Assembly (NCBI RefSeq): GCF_018143015.1
Contig: NC_054743.1
Location: forward strand, 65,315,244-65,379,243
Source: Lytechinus variegatus
Lineage: Eukaryota > Echinodermata > Echinoidea > Temnopleuroida > Toxopneustidae
Length of the DNA stretch: 64,000 nt
Reading direction: 5' to 3'
In this document: piece after piece, positions 55,619-64,000 of the stretch
How the letters are laid out: every line of letters starts with the position of its first letter
Numbering within the stretch: position 1 is the stretch's first letter
Made by a program: the position numbers and the translations under genes
Notes under the pieces: model-generated
Told to the model about the DNA's origin: nothing
Seen by the model: the letters and a program-made list of their open reading frames with translations, nothing else
Databases searched by the model: none

Positions 55619-58600
55619 GCGCCATCAGCATGGCAGAGAGTGAACAGACAACCGGGGAAGGGTGAAGGAGATAAGGGAGGGAGGGGGCTACGCAATATCA
55701 TTACATTACTTTCAAAATGGACCCTTTATTCTAATCACTCTTCAATCTCATAGTACCCTCTCTAACAACCTGCATACAATATCCTGTTTTCATTTTCATT
55801 AAAATGGAAAATGTGCCCTGCCCCCAATCTTTGCAATTTAGATACTCTTTAAAGGAAGAATGCATGTTTTAAACTTAATACTTTGGTAAATGTATGAAAA
55901 AGAATGGTACTGTCCCTAATATTTTGAGAACATTCTTTTGAGGTAGGGTTAACACTCATCACGTTTAAAATCGTACGACTTACCAAATAACAATCAAAAC
56001 GAGCGTCCTTTTTCGCAGGACTGGTGTCCGGAAAAGATCAAGTAGAGTTGGATCACGTTTCTTTTCAGCTTGGGTTTCCTAAGATTATTGGGAAAAATTA
56101 ATTATAATAATAACAATAGTTACAATAGTAATAAGACATATTTGCCTAAGGTAGCTATTTCGGCTCTTATGAACTGTTCTCCAAGAGGGCCCTGCATAAC
56201 ATAACGTTGTTATTACCCTCCGACATTCTTTAACGTCAAGCACTCGACAAGAAGGCAGGACGTCCCATTTGAAGTCTTTGACACGGCTCGGGAGGAATCG
56301 AACCCATGACCTTCCGTCTTGAGGCGGACGCTCTACCACTAAGCCATAATGTCCGGATGATGATTATCCTCACCATCTGCATCGTAATTGATATGAATTA
56401 ATGTGAGCTTTTCTTGTGCTGACAATCATGTTCATACTTGTTCTCTACTTATGATTGTCAAATAAAGGATTTTAAAAGTGGGTGGGGGCGCTGAGAGGAT
56501 ATCTGAAAATAGGGGAGGGGCGCAAATTACATTTTAAAATATGAATATAGCTATACTAGTGTGTAAATTATATTCACTCGGTGATTCTAATATATATATA
56601 GCTCGAAATACATTTTTTGCTTTTCTACTTCATAGCAGAAGGGTTAGAGTAACCTTCTTCAATTTGGATCTTGTTGAAAATGACCAGTGCTCATGGCAAG
56701 TCGCTTGTAGTTTCTGGTCAGAAAATGTATACGTGGTCATGGTGTTTCATACCCATTTAAATATACATACCCCTGAATTATAAAAGTCGTGTTTGTAGAA
56801 GAAGCCATCCGGGAGATTGACTTTGTTGAATCTGGCAACCTTTCTTACGGTAGCTTCCGCCTCTTTGTACCGACCTTTGGAGATCTGCCACCTTACCGAT
56901 TCAGGGATAAACCTAATTACAGAACGGGGTAAATGTGGTACACTAACACACTGAATACACACTAAAACACACTAACACACGTATTGAAAATGCCTATCAA
57001 ATGACAAAGAACAACCGAGAGGTCTTTGTCGGAAGTTGGTGAACCGGAACCGGAACAGCAGTTTTGTCCTAAGTTTTGGAGCTGACAAACAATTGCGAAT
57101 GTGTCGTTGCCAGGGTCCAACTCAGCTGGGTTTTGTTTTATTAACCAATTTTCGACAAATACTTATTGTTGTCTTTGTCATGATGATCATAGTTTTAGTG
57201 TAAATTTTCTCTGTTTGGAAATCTTCCGACCATCGCTGAGCAAAAAACTCCACATTACAAGCGTGCCTCGATAATTTATACGAAATTGTAAAAATCAACG
57301 TAATAAATAAGTCAAAAATAGTTTGTAGGTAAGATCGTATTTCAAATTAATTTCCTCATCACGTTTTCTCAATGTAAACCTATGGTTTTATGGCAACAAA
57401 TAAAAAGGTGTAAATTCTGGTTATAATAGCAACCTTTATGGAAGTCTAAAGGCTCAAAATAAAAAAAATAAAAAGTTGCTAAATGAGCACTTCTATGAGC
57501 TCGTATTGCGACTGCACTTCATGTGCTGATTTTCAGTACTTTGGTATTCTTAGTAACTTATTAAAGTGTTATGATGTATAATATATACCCTAGTAAGATA
57601 TAAATTATTTATTCGATTAAGCAATTGAATAAAAAAAAGACTAAAGAATATGAAAAGCTAATAGAATTTTATGGTCATGGTTGTAATTGAAGTAAGTTAA
57701 AGTTGATTTAAAGGGATAGTCCGGGCTGAAAATATCTATATCTAAATATATAGAGTAAAGTTCAGAAAGCAAAATGCTGAAAATTTCATCAAAATTAGAT
57801 AACAAATAACAAAGTTATTGAATTTTTAATTTTGGCAATATTTTGTGAAAACAGTTATATGCACATCATTCTGGATATTCATTAGATTGGCTGATGATGT
57901 CACATCCCCGCTTTCATCATTTTTCTTATGCTATTACACGAAATCACAATTGTTTATTTTTCCATACATTTGTAATTGATGTGTCTCCATTATAATAGAA
58001 TAAGTTGCGGCAATAAATAACTTATGCACTAAATCAGTTGGCAATCCAATTGCTTTAGTTCTTGGTAGAATTTTTTTAGATAAACTTAATTTGATATAAT
58101 GAAATACAAAAGAACAAGTGGGGATATGACATCATCAGCCTACCTAATGAATATTCATGAAGACATGCCTAGAACTGTTTCACCGGAAAAATTCAAATTT
58201 TTTAAAATAAAAAAACTTCGTTATTTGTTATCCGATTTTGATCAAATTTTCAGCATTTTGCTCTGTAAATCTTACTCTATTTATTGAGATATGAATATCT
58301 CCAGCTTGGACCATCCCTTTAAGGGTTCTTATGTGCTTATTACCAAAACCGAATATAATGCCTGAACCTTTATTTATGAATATATACACACTTTTGTTTT
58401 GTGTATATCCGCGATGTAAACAATGCTTATTTTGTAATAGATGATAGAATATGTGTTTTTTCTCAGCTATGTACGGAGGAATCCAGAACAAAGTAAATAT
58501 GTCAAATGGCCGTCATGACAAAGAACACCTAACAGGGCAAAGAAGACTTTGTCGAAATTTGGTGAATCAAAACAGCAGATTAGTCCTTCATTATTGGCAG

Positions 58601-61172
58601 ACAACTGGCAAACGACATTTGTCATTTTTTGTCAGCTCTCAAACTTATGGCAAAACTGATGTTCTAGTTCACCAATTTTCAACAGAGACCTCACAACTGT
58701 TCTTTGCAATTGTTTTTACAGGCAGTTTGATACGCTTACTCTGTTGTGAAATCCTCCGCACGTGGCAGCTGAGACGAAAGGGCATCAAAACTATACTCAC
58801 GGGTAAAAGAAGAAGAACAGAGCGAATGTCAGATTGACCGATAGTAGAAGATAGCGCCAATTTCTGATAAAATAGGCGTAGATCGTGAGTAGCAGATATC
58901 CAAAGGAAAATGACACGGAGATGAAGATTCCCACAAAGGCACGTTTCGATGGGCCGACAAACTCAGTTCCTGTGGAAACAGAATTGAAGAGATTCGGTCT
59001 GGTTTCACGAAATCGTTAGCAGTACACCACAATCAATGGCAAGTAGTATGATCAATGAATTTTACCAAGTTATAACTCGAATCCAGATTCCGGAATTTAA
59101 TTGTTTTGTCAATGGTAATCTTGCTTTGATACCTCAATTCTAGAGCACTTTTTCATCCATTGTATTGTATTTACCCATGTGCATCAGAATAATATATACT
59201 TTTTTTTACTTTACGAATTCCGGTGCAAAATGAAAATGTAGAGGGTGCAAAATTACCATACATGTATGTGCACCCTGAAAGAAGATGTAATTTTGCGCCC
59301 TCGATGGCCATTGTTTTGTGCGAATTAACGTGCAAAAGTAATACTCTGCGTCCTTTAAATAGAAACGAAGGCATCTTCCGACGTAAAGTTGCTCAAAGTT
59401 GTTCTTTGACGAAATCATCAGTAACCAGCTTTCAAATTCGAACTAGAGATTAGGGAGAGGGGTACGGCCATACAAGGTAGATACCATACTCTTAAAAGAA
59501 AACACGTGAGAGGTATGGTATACACGCGTGAGGTCCCTCTAATACGTTGAGAATGTTATGTCTACTTGAAGAAATCTTAACGGTATGATGGAGACATGAA
59601 TAGTGTAGTAGTCTGCGACATCTTGACTCACCCCCTCCAAGCCCGTAGGATTTGACCCTGACCACGTCAGGTTCGTGGTGTATTGGTTCTGACTCTCGCC
59701 CTGTAATCAGAGGGTCATGTATTCGAATCACACTGCGGACTGGTGTCCTTTGGCAAGGAGTCAATCCACGCTTTGCCACTCTCCACCCAGGTGCTAAAAA
59801 ATGTATACCGGTAGGATGTGAAATTCATTGTTTAGTATTGTTTGTGCCTCATTTGCGACTGGCTGGAATACTACGTATAGTACGGTCGGGTTTGCAGCGG
59901 CACCTCGTTATTTATAATTTACCCCCATCTAGCCCATGGACATAATTTACTATGATAGTAGTCTAGGTAACAATGCTAACGGACTAGGACTGTTTTAAAT
60001 GTAACAGGTGTAAGAATTATTCTGTCAGAGCAAAATAATGTGCATTATTAATTTTGTTTACAAGATTATCATTTGGATCCTTGTTATTTGAGAAACCATC
60101 CCCATTATGAAAAAAAACAATACCGGTCAACATAACTGGTTAATAGTAGCAATCATTAGTATTTTTTTGTTATCCACAACTTAATGGCCTGTCACTTGTT
60201 GGAGCTCAAGCGATCATTTGATTCGAATCCATCACACCATTTTATAATAATACCACTTACCTATCACCGTAGATATCAGAAGCATCCCAAAGCATCCGAC
60301 AGCCGAGAGCGCCCTCAGGGTAACAAGAGTGATGTAGTTCGGAGAAAATGCAGCACAGACACCAAACAATACAACGATGATGTTTGAAATGATTAACGAT
60401 ATTTTCCTTCCATATCTAACAGAAAAACAGTGAGATATTTTAATAAAGTTTAAAACGCTGCTTAAACGCGTCGGGCAGATATAAAACGGAGAACGGGGCC
60501 CTAAAAGGATTTGACAGTGAAAAAAAATAATTGAAATAAGATAAAATATACTAGTAGTAGAATTAAAAAGTCGTCATTAAAATTATTGGACACACCATTT
60601 ATATATTTACACTTATAATATGTATATTTACACTTATATGAAATTTGCATTCATAGATTGTGTTTACTTTTATGAACGTGTTTTTTGTATACATGTTTAT
60701 TTAGAGATCGGAATATATATTAGAACAAATATGCATATACTTATGCCATCATAGCATTCCCATATCACAGAATCATGAGTGCAATATATTGGATATATTC
60801 CCAATTTGTCTACTGCCAATTCGTCTAATTGCCAACTCGCCTACTATCATTTGGTCTACCATTAGTTCGTCCACTATCCACATGTTTAAATTGCTATTTC
60901 GTCTAATAACCAGTTGGTTCAATAGCTATTGAGTCCACATGCCATTTGGTCTAATGGACTAAGTGTTAATTGGGCGAAATGAATGAAAAGAAAATTGGTA
61001 TTAGACCAACTGGTTATGTGACAAAATGGTCACAGAAGAACTGGTGATTAGACGACGGGATGATTTGACCAAACGGTTATTGGACCAAATATTTTTTAGA
61101 CGAAATGTTGATCGACGGAATGGCATTAGACTAAATGAAGGTAGACCACGTGATGGGTAGACGAGTTGACAG

Positions 61173-61223
<51 letters not shown>

Positions 61224-64000
61224 TCTTGTCAGGAAAAAGAATGGAAAGTACAATGGCTACGACGGTAGTAACCGTGACCTATTTTAATTCATTGTTGTTT
61301 GCTCCTTAGAGACAATTACGCCTCCCTCATTAAATACAGATCCGCCCCCTGTGTATACTGATTACCTGTCTGCAATTGCACCAAGTATAACAGAACCAAT
61401 GAAGACCCCAACGAAGAAGATTGATTGTGACAAATTGACCAGGTATTTCCGGTCACAAACCAGGTCAAACTGAAAACAAAGGAGACAATGATCATCTTGA
61501 TTGAGAAAACGTATATCCTATATAATCTTCACAACCTTCTCATTCAAACTTCCAAAATATTCGAAGGGGTATGCTTCATGATGTTCAAAGAGTCCCTCAC
61601 TTAGATAGTTACATAGGCATTTGTCAAAATGAATTAATGTGTCTTTTAATATACATTTAAACATAAGCCCTAAAGTACATTTTTCAGATGCGTTTCCTTC
61701 ACACCGTTTCTCAAACCGGCTTTTTTTAAGAAAACTGCATTTTTACAGTGAAACCGTGCCAATCTTCACGATTATTCACCGGTAATTTTCAAGGCAGGCC
61801 GAGTATTACGATTGAAATACAGGAACCCCACCCACAAAAGAGAAGATGATGAATGAATCAATTTATGAACATAATTTGCACCACTTAAACACGGCCCGAG
61901 GGTCTGTAGTGAGAAGGAATATGAAATAAAAAAAAAAGAACGCATTTAGGGGTTTGGCTTATATATGATTTATATCTAAGTTGAACATTTTTTTTTAATC
62001 GGGAATGAGACAAAAAGACAGATTGAAGAGGAGAGAGAAGTAACAGGAGGGTAAGATAGCACTGCCCTGGAAAATGGGGGGGGGGGGTGGGGGTGCTGCG
62101 TGTGTAATTTTCTGCCTATAGGGCACTATATAGTAGGGCTATTCTGGAAGGCATGAATGTAGAAATGTTTCCAAAATGACCTTCATTTTGTATTATACTC
62201 CTCTTATTTTTTGCCTGTCAATTTCCTGTAAAATCGTTATTATTAGGGCCCTGTAGAAATGGGGAGTGCTTAAAGCACCTTTCACATACAATTGACGTAC
62301 GGACAGTTTACGACCGCCTGCAACAGTTTTTTTCCTTGTTGTTGCATGATCGATCTCTTGGTGTCTTGCGAGCACTTGCAGTCGTTGTAGACGATCGCAC
62401 GAACTCGAGGTGGTCGTGAGACTACGGATCGCATCTGAACTTTGAACACAGTCAAAATCCAAACGCGATCAAATACATGTACGATCGATTCACTCGGATC
62501 AGGTCGTACCATCGGTCGGGCGATCATCGTGTGAATGTTGTTCAAAGTCGTACGACTTGATGCGAGAGGTGGCACAACATAAGTAGTCGCATTTAGTCGA
62601 CTGGAGGTCGTACAACACTTGCACATGTGCTATAGCGACCTACGGAGACCAGTCTTGTGACTTTGTGCGATAATATAGGCCATAAGACTGTTGCGAGACC
62701 GATGGCAACACTGCTTACAGCATTGCACTGCCGTTGCATTCGCATGTATGCGACCTTTTCTCAGAGTTACAAAATAGAAGTTAAGAATAAATAAGAGATG
62801 GCCGAAAATATAAGAAGAAAAAAATAACATAAACTGCGCGAAATTCAAAGGGTAAGATAAGTGTATATTTTTGTCTTTTAAAACATAAATCAAACTTTTT
62901 CGAAATCAAACCTAGAGGAAATAAAATAAAGGGCATTTCTCCCTCAACAAATAGGCCCGCATACTGAATTCGGGTATAAATTAAACTTTTCTAAGTTTGT
63001 GGTTTAATTAAGGATAACTAATTGTTCCATAAATCATAAATACCGTGGAGCGTTGTGGCCCAGTGGATTAGTCTTCGGACTTTGAAAAAGAGGGTCGTGG
63101 GTTCAAATCCCAGCCATGGCGTTATTTCCTTCAGCAAGAAATTCGTCCACGTTGTGCTGCACTCGACCCAGGTGGGGTAAGTGGGTACCTGGCAGGAATT
63201 TATTCCTTGAAATGCCACCACGCTGTAAAAGGCTGCGGGGCTACAGCCAGGGTAATAATATCCAATGGAGCGCATAGGGACGCATTTGGCAGTGATATGC
63301 GCTACATGTATATAAGCATGTTGGTATTATTATAAATCTGTAATGTGCAGGTTTAATTTATTAGCTCATTCAAACAAAAGGATATGTACATACGCTCATA
63401 CATTCGCGCACCTAGCTCATTGCAGATTGACAGACAGCCCATTGGATATGTTGGAAGCCCCAAGCTATGGCTGCTATATTACATTGCTCTGAGTTCGAAT
63501 TGGTCTGTACCTCACATTAATCACACGAGCACTCGCACTTGTTTCATTCAAACGTACGAGCATTCGCATTGTCACGTCGACTCTCACGACTATACAATCA
63601 GTAGTGCAACTATTGAGACTGATATCAAACCACTCGCAATCCCTCGTGCAACACTCGCATGTGATCGCACGAAAACAATACGAGCATATGCGACTTACTG
63701 TTGCAACTGTGTTGACTGGTTGTTTTTGTTGTACGACAGCTGTTGCGACCGTCAAAGCCTCTGCGCGATCTTATGAGATGAATAGCTATTGATGCCTGTT
63801 GCAGCCTGTCGCGCGACTAAAAGGTTGCAAATGGTCGTACGTCAATTGTGAAAGAGGCTTTAAAGGGAGAAAAAAAAGAAAACAATAAAATAAAAAAAAA
63901 ATGAAGAAAATTATGTCAAGGACAAGCTCAATTTCATGGGGCTTCACCCTACCGTCTGGGTAAATGTGTATGTTGATAGCGCCATGTCATGTATCCATCC
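53805..64000 (-). CDS. SLC22-family transporter B, tandem to A, 5' end beyond right edge
   Basis: Minus-strand exons: 64000-63953 (end of exon 2), 61469-61366, 60415-60261, 58969-58801, 56912-56771, 56078-55984, 55568-55360, 54561-54453 and 54018-53805. Exon lengths equal those of gene A except exon 7 (95 versus 98 bases), and every intron phase is the same. Visible motifs: FDLVCDRKYLVNLSQS, GAIADRYGRK, TEFVGPSKRAF, FIPESVRWQISKGRYKEA, LDLFRTPVLRKR, NNLIFYGLHLSTGSFG, VGKIGKFGIAGSFA and PETRGKKLPETLEDGETF. It is a plasma-membrane facilitator of the OCT/OCTN type by family; the substrate is unknown. Exon 1 and most of exon 2 are outside the window. As in A, the stop (ATGTAGG) overlaps a donor-like GTAGGT. 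The A and B pair arose by tandem duplication (inference). Confidence 0.9.
54660..54860. repeat. GC-rich palindromic repeat in intron 8 of transporter B
   Basis: CCTTCCCGCACTAAGGC, CGCCTTCCCGCAGAAGG, GGCCTTTGTGCGGGAAGGCG and GGCCTTTGTACGGGAAG are two opposed pairs of one motif, interleaved with GCGCGCACTG/CAGTGCGCGC words. A foldback-like element without a gene. Confidence 0.45.
56095..56350 (-). repeat. tRNA-derived SINE in intron 6 of transporter B
   Basis: On the minus strand ATGGCTTAGTGGTAGAGCGT (A box) and GGTCATGGGTTCGATTCCTC (B box) lie in tRNA-like spacing. A long body and an ATT-rich tail follow, so this is a SINE rather than a tRNA gene. Confidence 0.6.
56980..57190. repeat. Dispersed repeat with CTTTGTC...GACAAAG arms, copy 2
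   Basis: GAAAATGCCTATCAAATGAC, GGTCTTTGTCGGAAGTTGGT and AACCAATTTTCGACAAATAC in the same order as at 52083-52345. In intron 5 of transporter B. Confidence 0.5.
57706..58322. mobile_element. MITE with AAAGGGATAGTCCGGGCTGA ends
   Basis: Left TTAAAGGGATAGTCCGGGCT and right AGCTTGGACCATCCCTTTAA are inverted. Inner CATCATTCTGGATATTCATT/ATGAATATTCATGAAG and TGATGATGTCACATCCC/GGGGATATGACATCATCA arms also pair. Intron 5 of transporter B. The fragment at 18205-18420 belongs to the same family. Confidence 0.65.
58500..58720. repeat. Dispersed repeat with CTTTGTC...GACAAAG arms, copy 3
   Basis: TGACAAAGAACACCTAACAG, GAAATTTGGTGAATCAAAAC and CACCAATTTTCAACAGAGAC in the family order. In intron 5 of transporter B, just downstream of its exon 5. 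Confidence 0.5.
59665..59815 (+). repeat. SINE head, diverged
   Basis: CGTGGTGTATTGGTTCTGAC (A-box region) and GGTCATGTATTCGAATCACA (B-box region), then TGTCCTTTGGCAAGGAGTCA and CACCCAGGTG, matching the SINE body layout. Intron 4 of transporter B. Confidence 0.45.
60815..61170. repeat. GTCCA/TGGAC-rich MITE, copy 2
   Basis: CATTTGGTCTACCATTAGTT and CGTCCACTATCCACATGTTT as in the copy at 49745-50050, with a matching inverted right half (ACTAAATGAAGGTAGACCAC). A TA microsatellite follows at 61172-61217. Intron 3 of transporter B. Confidence 0.6.
62271..63862. mobile_element. Foldback element with GTCGTACG-rich arms, intron 2 of transporter B
   Basis: Left TTTCACATACAATTGACGTACG and right GTACGTCAATTGTGAAAG, with TAAAG/CTTTA beyond, are inverted. 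Both arms (62290-62750 and 63440-63830) are filled with short GTCGCA/GTTGCGAC/GTCGTACGA words. A tRNA-derived SINE is nested at 63043-63330. Confidence 0.6.
63043..63330 (+). repeat. tRNA-derived SINE nested in the foldback element
   Basis: Nearly identical to 47432-47735: GTGGCCCAGTGGATTAGTCT, GGGTTCAAATCCCAGCCATG, GGGTACCTGGCAGGAATTTA and a GCTACA/ATTATT 3' end. It lacks a long ATT tail. Confidence 0.75.

Overview
The window looks like animal nuclear DNA, most likely from an echinoderm and probably a sea urchin (inference). The reasons are: split genes with GT-AG introns in consistent phases; an immune NLR with Death domains; an intronless GPCR with a decayed neighbouring paralogue; a CR1/L2-type LINE carrying a 2A-like motif (a combination known from sea urchins); and very dense short inverted-repeat elements, tRNA-derived SINEs and microsatellites. 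No bacterial or viral gene was found.

Layout. 0-2.4 kb: the 5' exons of an unrecognised minus-strand gene that runs off the left edge. 2.1-9.2 kb: hairpin elements and a 4-kb foldback element containing a Harbinger transposase fragment that is split by a hAT-like element. 9.7-12.3 kb: one intact rhodopsin-like GPCR and one broken paralogue, both plus strand. 12.3-21.3 kb: MITEs, foldbacks and a Tc1-derived deletion element. 21.3-26.1 kb: a four-exon plus-strand NLR with the order Death-NACHT-LRR-Death, containing one single-base frameshift. 26.1-33.4 kb: repeats only, including a Penelope-like snap-back element with a hammerhead-like motif. 33.4-49.6 kb: a complete ten-exon SLC22-type transporter on the minus strand, with a LINE, a minisatellite duplication and a snap-back element in its introns. 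53.2-53.5 kb: an intronless copy of ribosomal protein L37. 53.8-64.0 kb: a second SLC22 transporter, tandem to the first and also on the minus strand, with the same exon phases; its first exon and most of its second lie beyond the right edge.

Functionally this is not an operon or a pathway. It holds two tandem plasma-membrane transporters for organic cation/zwitterion-type substrates (family inference), an innate immune receptor and a chemoreceptor-like GPCR, all multigene families that expand in echinoderms, within transposon-rich DNA. The most notable items are the double-Death NLR with a degenerate Walker B motif, the 2A-like motif in the LINE, a set of elements with 9-bp target duplications, and a MITE that shares a 33-34 bp segment with a splice acceptor of the NLR. 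Exons were assigned by reading splice signals, phases and protein family motifs by eye; no alignment or database search was run.
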